Positions 1-6,904 of a stretch of DNA of 64,000 nucleotides are shown piece by piece. Each line of letters starts with the position of its first letter. Positions within the stretch are counted from its first letter, which is position 1. The notes under the pieces were generated by a model. It was not told the origin of the DNA. It did not search any database and was given only the letters and a program-made list of their open reading frames with translations. Made by a program: the position numbers and the translations under genes. The DNA is from Candidatus Fimenecus excrementavium (GTDB taxonomy: Bacteria; Bacillota; Clostridia; Oscillospirales; Acutalibacteraceae), in the NCBI GenBank assembly GCA_018712805.1, contig DVGI01000033.1, positions 165,810 to 229,809 on the forward strand, written 5' to 3'.

Positions 1-2
1 AC

Positions 3-449
3 GCGAAAGATGACAACGGCGATTACACCAAGCCCTATAAAGCCATGGTCTGCTCGGTAGGTTTGGACGGCGCTACGCCGACCGGCACTTACACGACCAG
101 CGACAAATACACCTGGCGCTTGCTTTCGGGCAACGTATACGGGCAATACGCCACGCGCATCACGGGGCACATTTTGTTCCACTCGGTGCCGTATTTCACC
201 CAGTCGAAGAGCGACCTCGAATATGATGAATACAACAAGCTCGGTCAGCCCGCTTCGCTCGGCTGTATCCGGCTTTCTGTCGCGGACGCGAAATGGATTT
301 ATGACAACTGCCCGAAAGGCACGACCGTAACCATTTACGACAGCGACCAGAAAGAGCCGCTCGCAAAACCCACGCCCATTCACATCGACACAAACGACAG
401 CCGCCGTGTTTGGGACCCCACCGACCCCGACAGCAACAATCCGTGGTAA
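3..449 (+). CDS. L,D-transpeptidase (YkuD domain), 3' part
   Basis: The reading frame is open from the window edge, so this is the C-terminal 148 residues of a longer protein. A conserved histidine segment (HILFHSVPY) precedes SLGCIRL, the (S/T)xGCxR signature of YkuD-type L,D-transpeptidases, and the cysteine is the nucleophile. The family makes 3-3 peptidoglycan cross-links or anchors proteins at the outer face of the membrane. The last 40 residues are an acidic, Pro/Asp/Asn-rich tail (ending DPTDPDSNNPW) with no recognised domain. A strong terminator follows directly. Any N-terminal membrane anchor or peptidoglycan-binding domain lies outside the window. Confidence 0.88.
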   Translation, partial: AKDDNGDYTKPYKAMVCSVGLDGATPTGTYTTSDKYTWRLLSGNVYGQYATRITGHILFHSVPYFTQSKSDLEYDEYNKLGQPASLGCIRLSVADAKWIYDNCPKGTTVTIYDSDQKEPLAKPTPIHIDTNDSRRVWDPTDPDSNNPW

Positions 450-470
450 AATAAATTTGAAACCATAAAA

Positions 471-502
471 AAAGCAGAGTACATTTTGTACTCTGCTTTT
501 TG
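471..502 (+). terminator. Rho-independent terminator after the L,D-transpeptidase
   Basis: A perfect 13-bp stem (AAAGCAGAGTACA with its complement) encloses a TTT loop and runs into a T tract. Because the stem begins in an A run it could also stop the leftward gene that ends at 530. Confidence 0.9.
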
Positions 503-529
503 TTTGCGTTGTTTTTCCGCTTTCTCCTG

Positions 530-1201
530 TTATACTTTCCCTGCCGGGACTTTTTCACTTTCCGGCGTTTCGTCTTTTCCCGCCGGTAGCGTTTCCCCTT
601 TGAAAAAGCTGTGTATGCGGTCTTTCGTAAAGAATTTCCGGCTTTCAAACAGTTTATGTAACTGGAAGCACACCCCGCCGAGATACCCGGCGACAATATC
701 GCCCATTGTGTCGGTGTTGCCGTGCTGCACGCCCATGTGCATAACGCAGTCGGTCAAGAATTCAATGATTTCCCAAAAGCCGGCGCAGGCAAACGAAAAC
801 AACCCCGCAAACAAAATTACAACAAACGGCTCCGGGTAAAGGCTCAGCCGCCCGAACAGCCAACGCACAAGATAAACGCCGATATAGCCGAGAATTAAAC
901 CGCTGATGAAATGCACCACGCGGTCATAGCCGGGAAAGCGGTCGTAAAATTTGAGAATTGAGCCTGCCGCCGCGCAAACGGTAAGCAAATTTGCCATCAG
1001 ATAAGCCCCCACGGGGAAACGGCACAAAAAGATTGCCAACGCCAAAATAGCGAGCGCCATGCCGACCTTGTCAAACAGTTCGGTCTGCGGCGGTGCAAAA
1101 ACGGAAAACAAAATAATGACCGCCAGCGCGCCGAGCGAAACGGCAAGCCTTCGCAGCGCCTCCACCTTGTTGCCCTTCCACTCCGAAAGCGTTACTTTCA
1201 T
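530..1201 (-). CDS. DUF2238/YjdF-like integral membrane protein
   Basis: A 223-residue protein with five or six hydrophobic segments. The motifs YDRFPGYDRVVHFISG, GFWEIIEFLTD and DTMGDIVAGYLGG match the uncharacterised DUF2238 (YjdF-like) membrane family, where the conserved acidic residues and histidine sit near membrane segments. The C-terminal 35 residues are soluble and charged, rich in Glu, Lys and Pro. The start has an AAGGATG-type binding site. It lies 34 bases downstream of the DUF308 gene and is probably co-transcribed with it, under the TetR regulator encoded divergently. The function is unknown; transport or a membrane enzyme role are both possible. Confidence 0.8.
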   Translation of the reverse strand: MKVTLSEWKGNKVEALRRLAVSLGALAVIILFSVFAPPQTELFDKVGMALAILALAIFLCRFPVGAYLMANLLTVCAAAGSILKFYDRFPGYDRVVHFISGLILGYIGVYLVRWLFGRLSLYPEPFVVILFAGLFSFACAGFWEIIEFLTDCVMHMGVQHGNTDTMGDIVAGYLGGVCFQLHKLFESRKFFTKDRIHSFFKGETLPAGKDETPESEKVPAGKV

Positions 1202-1235
1202 ATATCGTCATCCTTTTTCGAACTTTTAAAAATTC

Positions 1236-1778
1236 TTATTTTTCTCTTTGGTTTAACAGCAACGTTACCGCGTCCGTTACGGCCGCCGCAACCAAGAGCG
1301 CCCCGGCAAGGCTCCAAAGCACGGTTGTGGAAGCAAAGGGGTTCCAGAGCATCAAAGCGCCGCACACGATTGAAAGCAGGGCGCTGAGCGCAGGCCACAC
1401 CCATTTTTTGATTTTCCAGCGGAACAAATCCGCCGCGAGCTGAATTTTCACAAGTCCCGAAAAACCAATCGCAATGCCGTAAAGTACTGTGAGAATCGGG
1501 AATGTCAGCAAAAGCCAGTCTGCGCCGAACACAAAAAGCGCGCCGATGCCGATAAGCAGCAGCCCTTTGACCAGCGGCTGCCGGAAAAATGCCTCTTCCG
1601 GGGAAAGGCGAAAATACTGCACAATTTGCACCACACCCAAGAGCATCAGAAGAACGCCGCCCACGACAAAAATCCCGGTCGCGAATCCGGCGGGGTCAAT
1701 CCAAAGCAAAATCCCCACAATCAGCTCCAAAACACAAAGCAAAATTCTTGCGGCAACAAACTCTTTCGGCCACTTCAT
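1236..1778 (-). CDS. DUF308/HdeD-like membrane protein
   Basis: The start at 1778 is chosen because GGAGG lies 9-10 bases upstream; a longer frame to 1820 has no such site. The 180-residue product has six hydrophobic helices arranged as three pairs, with Gly-rich turns such as GGVLLMLLGVVQ and ALLSIVCGALMLWNP, as in the DUF308/HdeD family. E. coli HdeD acts in acid resistance at high cell density, but the role in Clostridia is unknown. The gene is transcribed away from a TetR regulator and is the first gene of a two-gene operon with the DUF2238-like protein, so it is probably that regulator's target. Confidence 0.82.
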   Translation of the reverse strand: MKWPKEFVAARILLCVLELIVGILLWIDPAGFATGIFVVGGVLLMLLGVVQIVQYFRLSPEEAFFRQPLVKGLLLIGIGALFVFGADWLLLTFPILTVLYGIAIGFSGLVKIQLAADLFRWKIKKWVWPALSALLSIVCGALMLWNPFASTTVLWSLAGALLVAAAVTDAVTLLLNQREK

Positions 1779-1843
1779 GCTGAAAAACCTCCGTTTCCTG
1801 CGCCGCAAAGGCCTTGACACCTGCGGCGGTATGTACTATGCTT

Positions 1844-1873
1844 ATTATAATGCAACATTTGTTGTGCTTGCAA
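1844..1873 (-). promoter_or_regulatory. Promoter of the DUF308-DUF2238 operon
   Basis: On the minus strand, TTGCAA (1868-1873) and TATAAT (1844-1849) are separated by 18 bases. The spacer and -35 overlap two CAACA/TGTTG inverted repeats, so a bound repressor would block this promoter. Confidence 0.55.
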
Positions 1874-1875
1874 CA
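1853..1875. promoter_or_regulatory. Probable TetR-family operator
   Basis: Two overlapping palindromes share one half-site: CAACA-TT-TGTTG (1853-1864) and TGTTG-6 bases-CAACA (1860-1875). More GTTGC and GCAAC half-sites follow up to 1930. They sit between the divergent DUF308 and TetR genes, where such regulators normally bind their own operator. That this TetR protein is the ligand is an inference. Confidence 0.5.
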
Positions 1876-1954
1876 GTCAGTTGCTTTAGATTTGTCGCAA
1901 GCGCAACAGTCCCGGCAATTTTGTTGCGAAAAACGAACTATTAAGGTGAATCCT

Positions 1955-2518
1955 ATGGAAAAAGTCAATCAGCGCGTCGCGCTCACCAAACGTTTGATTC
2001 AGGAAGCGTTGCTGCGACTGCTTAAAAAAACACCGCTTGCAAAAGTCAGCGTGTGCGCTTTGTGCGAAGAGGCGCAAATCAACCGCACCACCTTTTACCG
2101 TCACTATGAAACCCCCGACGATGTGCTTTCGGAAATCGCCGCCGACGCGGTGCAGCAGTTTTCCCGCACGACCGCCCCGGCGCAGGGTGTACCGAATGAA
2201 AAACAGTTCCTTTTGAAAATGTGCGAATTTTTACAGGCAAACGCGCCGCTTTTGCGGATTCTTGCGCAGAGCAATGCCGACAAGCCGTTTGCCGCCGAAA
2301 TGTACCGCGTGCTGTCCGCCGGCGTTTTGGGCAAGAAAACCGTGCTTTACCGCGGCAAGCCGGTGGACGAAGCCACCCTGTCGCTTATCAACAGCTATTT
2401 TTCCGCCGGGATTTTTGCGTTGGTGCGCCTTTGGATTTTAGAGGAGGTGCCCAAAACACCCGCCGAAATCGCCGATTTGATTTACAGCTCGTTTTATCAC
2501 AATTTCGCCCTGCAATAA
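1955..2518 (+). CDS. TetR/AcrR-family transcriptional regulator
   Basis: The 187-residue product starts at an ATG preceded by TAAGGTGA. Residues 10-55 form a typical TetR helix-turn-helix (TKRLIQEALLRLL, then CEEAQINRTTFYRHYETPDDV), including the conserved TFYRHY of the recognition helix. The C-terminal part is helical and unconserved, as expected for the ligand and dimer domain; its C-terminal half resembles the TetR_C DUF family found in Firmicutes. It is divergent from two membrane-protein genes, which suggests it represses them and itself. The inducer cannot be guessed. Confidence 0.85.
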   Translation: MEKVNQRVALTKRLIQEALLRLLKKTPLAKVSVCALCEEAQINRTTFYRHYETPDDVLSEIAADAVQQFSRTTAPAQGVPNEKQFLLKMCEFLQANAPLLRILAQSNADKPFAAEMYRVLSAGVLGKKTVLYRGKPVDEATLSLINSYFSAGIFALVRLWILEEVPKTPAEIADLIYSSFYHNFALQ

Positions 2519-2550
2519 AATTTTGCGCAGATTTTCCCGCGGCATACAAA

Positions 2551-2592
2551 ACGCCCCGTATTCCGAAGTACGAAATACGAGGCGTCTTTTTT
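2551..2592. terminator. Terminator between tetR and the leftward small gene
   Basis: A stem of ACGCC-bulge-CGTATT pairing with AATACG-bulge-GGCGT is followed by eight Ts in the plus direction. It ends the TetR transcript and may also act on the convergent minus-strand operon. Confidence 0.8.
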
Positions 2593-2598
2593 TGTTTG

Positions 2599-2718
2599 TT
2601 ACTTATTTACCCGGTTCCAAAACCGGCGGACGAACAGCTCGCGCGAAGCATACAGCACCGCCGCGGTCAGCACATAAAACGACACCACCCACAGCATGTA
2701 TTCGCGTTTTTTCATCAT
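2599..2718 (-). CDS. Small single-pass membrane protein, 39 residues
   Basis: Reading the minus strand from 2718 gives a 39-residue peptide starting MMKKREYMLWVVSFYVL and ending FWNRVNK. A positively charged N-terminus, one membrane helix (residues 8-24) and a basic C-terminus follow one another. AGGGGAG lies about 9 bases before the start. It begins 29 bases after the HD-domain gene, so it is probably the last gene of that operon. No family is recognised. The good binding site and clean membrane topology argue that it is real. Confidence 0.5.
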   Translation of the reverse strand: MMKKREYMLWVVSFYVLTAAVLYASRELFVRRFWNRVNK

Positions 2719-2747
2719 TTCTGTTTCTCCCCTTTGCTTTGCGGCAA

Positions 2748-3251
2748 TTATCCCTCCAAATGCGACAGCCGGCAAAGGGTTTTTCCGGCTTCGGTGCGGA
2801 AAATTTTATCATAGACCGTTTGAATCGCGTCCTTATTTAACGCGTCCTCATAAGCGTTCACCAAAAAGTCCGCTTCGACGAGAATTTGATAATCGACCCC
2901 GTCGATATTTTGATAGGTGTGGTGGTGCGCGACCAAATAGCAAATGCGGTCAATGTCCGCCTTTTCAAACTGCATTTCTTCGAGCATTTCCCGCGCGTAG
3001 GCAGGGCCAACCTTTTCTTGCAGCTTGCCGTCGCACGCGCCGTATTGCTTTTCCGCCGGACGAATCCCGATGTCGTGCACCAGCGCGGCGCATTCGGTGA
3101 TAAACTGCGTGTGCGCGTCCAGCTTTTCCATGTGCCCGATTAACTGTGCAAAACGGTGCACCTTCATGAAGTGCTGAATGCGTTTTGCGTCGCCTTTGTT
3201 AAACCGCATCATGTTTTGTTCCAGCAAATCGATTTGTTCTGTTTGATTCAT
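2748..3251 (-). CDS. HD-domain phosphohydrolase
   Basis: A 167-residue single-domain protein. HRFAQLIGH followed by ECAALVHDIGIR gives the H...HD metal-binding signature, and LVAHHHTYQ supplies further histidines. Small proteins of this type hydrolyse phosphate esters of nucleotides or second messengers, and the substrate cannot be told from sequence. The start at 3251 is chosen because GGAGGCG precedes it; a longer frame reaching 3338 would overlap the upstream gene. It follows the RNA methyltransferase gene by 37 bases and is probably co-transcribed. Confidence 0.82.
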   Translation of the reverse strand: MNQTEQIDLLEQNMMRFNKGDAKRIQHFMKVHRFAQLIGHMEKLDAHTQFITECAALVHDIGIRPAEKQYGACDGKLQEKVGPAYAREMLEEMQFEKADIDRICYLVAHHHTYQNIDGVDYQILVEADFLVNAYEDALNKDAIQTVYDKIFRTEAGKTLCRLSHLEG

Positions 3252-3288
3252 AAAACGCCTCCGGATTTCTGCGTTTTTCATTTTATTT

Positions 3289-4659
3289 TCAGCCGTTTTC
3301 CGCTTCGTTTCGAGAAAACAAGCACACCGACTCGACATGCACCGTGCGGGGGAACAAATCGGCGGCGCAGAGTTTCTCGGGCGGGTAGCCGAGCTCTGCT
3401 AAAATCGCGGCGTCGCGGGCGAGCGTGGCGCTGTCGCACGAGACATAAACGATTTTTCGGGGGTTCATTTCGGCGACGGAGCGAAGCACGTCTTCGGTGC
3501 AGCCTTTGCGCGGCGGGTCTAAAATGACAACGTCCGGGCAAACGCCGTCTTCCCGGAAGCGTTTTGCCGCGTCAGACGCGTCGCCGCAGAAAAATTCCGC
3601 GTTTTCGATGCCGTTTCGGCGGGCGTTTTCGCGCGCATCTTCCACCGCCTGCGGCACGATTTCCGCGCCGATGATTTTTTTCGCCTGTTTCGCCATCGAA
3701 AGCCCGATGGTTCCCGTGCCGCAGTAAAGGTCGAGCACGGTTTCCGAGCCGTCCAATTCGGCAAATTCCGCGGCTTTTCTGTAAAGTCGTTCGGCCATAT
3801 CGTGATTGACCTGATAAAACGACTGTGCGGAAAGCCGCACCTGAACGCCGCAAAGCTCGTCGGTAATATAAGACTGCCCCCACAGAAGCGTGCAGGCGTC
3901 CCCTAAAATGACATTGGTTTTTTCCGTATTGTGATTGCACAAAATGCTTTTTATATTCTGGTTTTCGGCGCGCAAAAATTCCACCAAGCGCTCGGCTTCG
4001 GGGAGCGTTTCGCCGTTAATGACCACGCAGACCATAATTTCCCCGGTGGCGTAAGCTTTGCGCAAATACAAATGGCGCACAAGCCCTTTTCCGCTTTCCG
4101 AATCATAAACGGAAACGCCGGTTTCCTCTAAAAACGCGCGGAATGCCGCTACGATTCCGGCAAATTCCGCCGGCTGTAACAGACAGTCCGCACAGTCAAT
4201 CACGCGGTGCGTGCGCGGCGAGAAAAAGCCGATTTGAATTGCGCCGTTTTCTTTTGCGACCGGGTATTGCGCCTTGTTGCGGTAGCGTAAAGGACTTTCG
4301 GGCGTGAGAATTTCCGTGCAGGGCAGGGGCAAATGCGCCAGGCGCTTAAAATTTTCCTCGACCCTTTGGCGTTTTTCGCGCGCCTCCGCTTCATAGCGCA
4401 TATTGCGCCACGCGCACCCGCCGCAGCGCGGGAACACCGAGCAGTCCGGCGCAACACGGTCAGGCGAGGGCTCTAAAATCTGAACAATCTTTCCGACGGC
4501 GTAAGTCTTTTTTGCCTTAATGATATGCACCGAAAGCCGGTCGCCGGGCACCGAACCCGCGACGAACACCGCGAAGCCGTCCAAATGCCCGACCCCGCTG
4601 CCGGTTGCGGTCAGCGATTCAATTGTCAGTTCGATTTCCTGATTTTTAACGATTGGCAT
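3289..4659 (-). CDS. rlmD: 23S rRNA (uracil-C5)-methyltransferase, RlmD/RumA family
   Basis: A 456-residue protein. An N-terminal TRAM domain (about residues 1-60) is followed by the cysteine set CSVFPRCGGC plus a later DCADC, which bind a [4Fe-4S] cluster in this family. The C-terminal half is a SAM-dependent Rossmann domain with LDLYCGTGTIGLSMA, ILDPPRKGC and the catalytic-cysteine motif VYVSCDSATLARD. It methylates a specific uracil in 23S rRNA; which position (RlmCD-like in Firmicutes) cannot be settled here. The start at 4659 has GGAG upstream and overlaps the end of the 64-residue gene by 14 bases, implying translational coupling. Confidence 0.9.
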   Translation of the reverse strand: MPIVKNQEIELTIESLTATGSGVGHLDGFAVFVAGSVPGDRLSVHIIKAKKTYAVGKIVQILEPSPDRVAPDCSVFPRCGGCAWRNMRYEAEAREKRQRVEENFKRLAHLPLPCTEILTPESPLRYRNKAQYPVAKENGAIQIGFFSPRTHRVIDCADCLLQPAEFAGIVAAFRAFLEETGVSVYDSESGKGLVRHLYLRKAYATGEIMVCVVINGETLPEAERLVEFLRAENQNIKSILCNHNTEKTNVILGDACTLLWGQSYITDELCGVQVRLSAQSFYQVNHDMAERLYRKAAEFAELDGSETVLDLYCGTGTIGLSMAKQAKKIIGAEIVPQAVEDARENARRNGIENAEFFCGDASDAAKRFREDGVCPDVVILDPPRKGCTEDVLRSVAEMNPRKIVYVSCDSATLARDAAILAELGYPPEKLCAADLFPRTVHVESVCLFSRNEAENG

Positions 4660-4840
4660 TTTCTTTCTCCGTTTCGGCGCGGCGCCGTTTTGCAAGTTTG
4701 ATTTTTCTACGCAGAAGAAGCGCCAGCGCGCACAAAAGCAGCGCGCCCGTCACAAGGACTGCGCCGAGTTCCAACCGCCGCTGCGCTTCGGTCAGTTCCA
4801 CATTTTCCGAGAAAAACTGAAATACCGCGAAAAAATCCAT
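4646..4840 (-). CDS. Small single-pass membrane protein, 64 residues
   Basis: A 64-residue product with a short acidic N-terminal helix, one membrane segment (about residues 26-43, AVLVTGALLLCALALLL) and a highly basic tail RRKIKLAKRRRAE. GGAGAAGCTT precedes the ATG. Its 3' end overlaps the start of the rRNA methyltransferase gene by 14 bases, so it heads that operon. No family is recognised. The charge distribution suggests the tail lies in the cytoplasm near the membrane. Confidence 0.55.
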   Translation of the reverse strand: MDFFAVFQFFSENVELTEAQRRLELGAVLVTGALLLCALALLLRRKIKLAKRRRAETEKENANR

Positions 4841-4925
4841 AAGCTTCTCCGTTTTATGACTTTATTGTGGTTATTGTATCATAATTTTCAAAAAATGAAA
4901 AGCCGGTGCGGGCTGCCGCACGGCA

Positions 4926-5000
4926 AATCGCGGCTTTTACTTGGCAATAAAAACAGCCTTGTCCTCCCGACATCGACTTGGATAAAATCTTGTAGGGGCG
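4926..5000. repeat. Interspersed repeat unit, type 1 (copy also at 7987-8061)
   Basis: A 75-base unit beginning AATCGCGGCTTTTAC and ending TGTAGGGGCGG recurs almost unchanged downstream of the GGGtGRT gene. It leads into the palindrome GGGGCGGGTCTC...CCCGCCC. No open frame in it has a ribosome binding site, so it is non-coding. Confidence 0.75.
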
Positions 5001-5032
5001 GGTCTCTGTGCCCGCCCGTTTTTTGTGCCGCC

Positions 5033-5215
5033 GGGCACACCGAATTCGAGCAGGTAGTTGGTGCGTGCCTTTTCTTTCATATCCCGGTATCAGCTTTGGC
5101 AAAATCCTGCGGGCGGCGGTGGAACGCCGCCCCTACATTGTGAAAAGCGGTTTTCGCAATGCATCGACCCCGCGAAAGCCGTAGGGACAGCCCTTGCGGC
5201 TGTCCGTTATATGTG
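5033..5215. repeat. Interspersed repeat units, types 2 and 3
   Basis: GCCGGGCACACCGAATTCGAGCAGG starts a unit of about 90 bases that recurs at 5463-5558. It ends in GGCGGTGGAACGCCGCCCC. It is followed by GTAGGGACAGCCCTTGCGGCTGTCC, a short palindromic unit also seen near 8112 and 50309. The stretch 4855-5820 otherwise holds no credible gene. Confidence 0.75.
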
Positions 5216-5304
5216 TGCCGATGTAATTCTATTTTCATTTTTAACTACGACATCGACTTTGCAAAAATTGTAAAAAATAAATTATAACAACATTTAACGT
5301 TTCG

Positions 5305-5456
5305 CCCGCCTTTTTAAAGGCGGTGGAATCCAAAGGTGAAACCTTTGGTCGCTCCGCGCACGGAGCGAAATTCCTTTCCGTCACAAAAGCGCAGGAGGGG
5401 GCAAAAATATTCCGGTGGAATGTTTTTGCGTGGGGAACCCTCGCCGGGGGTTCCCC
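5305..5456. repeat. Array of consecutive stem-loops
   Basis: Five inverted repeats follow one another: CCGCCTTT/AAAGGCGG (5306-5323), CCAAAGGT/ACCTTTGG (5330-5348), TCGCTCCG/CGGAGCGA (5349-5368), an imperfect GCAAAAATATTCC/GGAATGTTTTTGC (5401-5429) and GGGGAACCC/GGGTTCCCC (5432-5456). None is followed by a clear T tract. No coding frame is credible. Confidence 0.65.
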
Positions 5457-5462
5457 GGTGCC

Positions 5463-5640
5463 GCCGGGCACACCGAATTCGAGCAGGCAGTTGGTGCGTG
5501 CCTTTTCTTTCTTATCCCGGTATCAGCTTTGGCAAAATCCTGCGGGCGGCGGTGGAATTCTCCGAATTCAGGCACCCTTTTGTCTGCTACGCAGACATTT
5601 CCCCTGTAAGGGGAATCACACCGCCCCTACGGATTGAAAA
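5463..5640. repeat. Interspersed repeat unit, type 2 (second copy) and flank
   Basis: This is the second copy of the 90-base unit at 5036-5130, from CACACCGAATTCGAGCAGG to CCTGCGGGCGGCGGTGGAA, with only a few base changes. It is followed by the fragment ACCGCCCCTACGG that belongs to the short GC-rich palindrome family. Confidence 0.7.
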
Positions 5641-5820
5641 ACCTTTCGGTCGGGCGGAAAAGAAAAAATCCTTGCAACCTACCTGCCCGTATTTGCAGTG
5701 CGGCAGCCCGCACCGCGTGCTAAATCTTTCTATCACACTCAAAGTCCCAAAAAGCGGACTTTGGAAGCGCTTTTCGTTTGCAAATTTTGCCGGAAACTGT
5801 ACCATTATTTTCAGAAAACC

Positions 5821-5832
5821 GAACATTTGTTC
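5821..5832. promoter_or_regulatory. LexA/DinR-like box
   Basis: GAACATTTGTTC fits GAAC-N4-GTTC, the core of the Firmicutes SOS box, and is preceded by C as in the consensus. It lies 24 bases before the start of the 84-residue gene. One inner and one flanking base differ from the B. subtilis consensus, so chance occurrence is possible. Confidence 0.35.
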
Positions 5833-5855
5833 TTTTCCGGAAAAGAGAGGTGCTT

Positions 5856-6110
5856 ATGACATTATTGGAGTTATCGCGGGAATACTTAAAAGAGGAGGAA
5901 AAGCTCACCAAGCAAATCAACGCTTTTCTGCCGGTTGCGAAAACCCTTTCCGGCGAACAGCGGCACGAGGCCTACCGGCGGCTCGCCTGCCTTTATGAAA
6001 TGCGGCGCGACGTGCGCATGACCGCCAAACTGCTTGCGGGGTATTATGAAAACAAGGCGGTCAAGCGGGCATATCACAAAAATGGACAATATTTTTTCCT
6101 GAACCGGTAG
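5856..6110 (+). CDS. Hypothetical helical protein, 84 residues
   Basis: The ATG at 5856 has GAGAGGTG six bases upstream. The 84-residue product is charged and almost wholly helical in character (LSREYLKEEEKLTKQINAF, then RHEAYRRLACLYEMRRDVR), with Tyr and Arg repeated in the second half. No signal peptide, membrane segment or known motif is seen. It lies upstream of the NifU-like gene but that pair has its own promoter. The LexA-like box in front hints at damage-responsive control, which is only an inference. Confidence 0.6.
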   Translation: MTLLELSREYLKEEEKLTKQINAFLPVAKTLSGEQRHEAYRRLACLYEMRRDVRMTAKLLAGYYENKAVKRAYHKNGQYFFLNR

Positions 6111-6129
6111 CATATTGTCAAAATGTCTA

Positions 6130-6158
6130 TTGATAAATATCTGTCAAGCCTGTATAAT
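6130..6158 (+). promoter_or_regulatory. Promoter of the NifU-like/GGGtGRT operon
   Basis: TTGATA (6130-6135) and TATAAT (6153-6158) are separated by exactly 17 bases. Transcription would start near 6165, giving a 30-base leader with AAAGGAG before the first gene. Confidence 0.8.
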
Positions 6159-6194
6159 AAAGGCAGTATGGTTCAGAAAGGAGTTACAAAAAAC

Positions 6195-6890
6195 ATGATT
6201 AACTATTCCCAAGAAGTTGAAAAAATGTGTTGCGTAGCCAAAGGGCCGCATCACGGGCCCGCGCCCATTCCCGAAGAAGGAAAATGGGTTAAAGCCTATG
6301 ACATCAAAGACATTTCCGGCTTTTCACACGGTGTGGGCTGGTGTGCACCGCAGCAGGGTACCTGCAAGCTGACCCTCAATGTCAAAAACGGCATTGTCGA
6401 AGAAGCTTTGGTTGAAACCATCGGCTGCTCCGGCATGACGCACTCCGCCGCTATGGCTGCGGAAATCCTGCCCGGCAAGACCTTGCTTGAATGCCTGAAC
6501 ACCGACCTTGTGTGCGACGCAATCAACGTGGCCATGCGCGAAATCTTCCTCCAGTTCGTTTACGGCAGAACCCAGTCCGCGTTCTCCGAAGACGGTCTTG
6601 TGGTCGGCGCGGCGCTCGAAGACCTCGGCAAGGGGCTTCGTTCCCAGGTCGGCACCATGTTCTCCACCAACAAAAAAGGTGTTCGTTACATGGAAATGGC
6701 CGAAGGCTATGTCACCAAGATGGCGCTTGACGAAAACGACGAAGTCATCGGCTATGAGTTCATCAAAGTCGGCAAGATGCTCGAAGACATCCGTCACGGT
6801 GTTTCCCCGGAAGAAGCACTCAAGAAGAATACCGGCACTTACGGTCGTTTTGCAAACGCTGCAAAATATATCGATCCGCGTGAAGAATAA
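6195..6890 (+). CDS. NifU-like iron-sulfur scaffold-type protein, GGGtGRT partner
   Basis: The 231-residue product starts at an ATG behind AAAGGAG. The centre (WCAPQQGTCKLTLNVKNGIVEEALVETIGCSGMTHSAAM) resembles the U-type scaffold fold, with Cys residues at GWC, GTC, IGC and the later LEC and LVC positions that could hold a cluster or metal. The N-terminus carries CCVAKGPHHGPAPIPEEGKW. In Clostridia this protein is usually annotated as an iron-sulfur assembly scaffold and always precedes the GGGtGRT gene. Whether it builds clusters or forms a two-subunit enzyme with its partner is unknown. Confidence 0.75.
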   Translation: MINYSQEVEKMCCVAKGPHHGPAPIPEEGKWVKAYDIKDISGFSHGVGWCAPQQGTCKLTLNVKNGIVEEALVETIGCSGMTHSAAMAAEILPGKTLLECLNTDLVCDAINVAMREIFLQFVYGRTQSAFSEDGLVVGAALEDLGKGLRSQVGTMFSTNKKGVRYMEMAEGYVTKMALDENDEVIGYEFIKVGKMLEDIRHGVSPEEALKKNTGTYGRFANAAKYIDPREE

Positions 6891-6904
6891 GGAGGTGCAG
6901 AACA

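Noticed and set aside
1814..1851. TTGACA at 1814 with TATAAT at 1846 as a rightward promoter
   Set aside because: The spacing is 26 bases, far from 17. TATAAT is better used by the leftward promoter with TTGCAA.
5305..5456. CRISPR-like array
   Set aside because: The palindromes differ from each other in sequence and there are no equal spacers or cas genes.
5336..5998. A 220-codon plus-strand frame through the 5-kb spacer
   Set aside because: It runs through repeat units and hairpins in the wrong frame for the 84-residue gene, and has no binding site.
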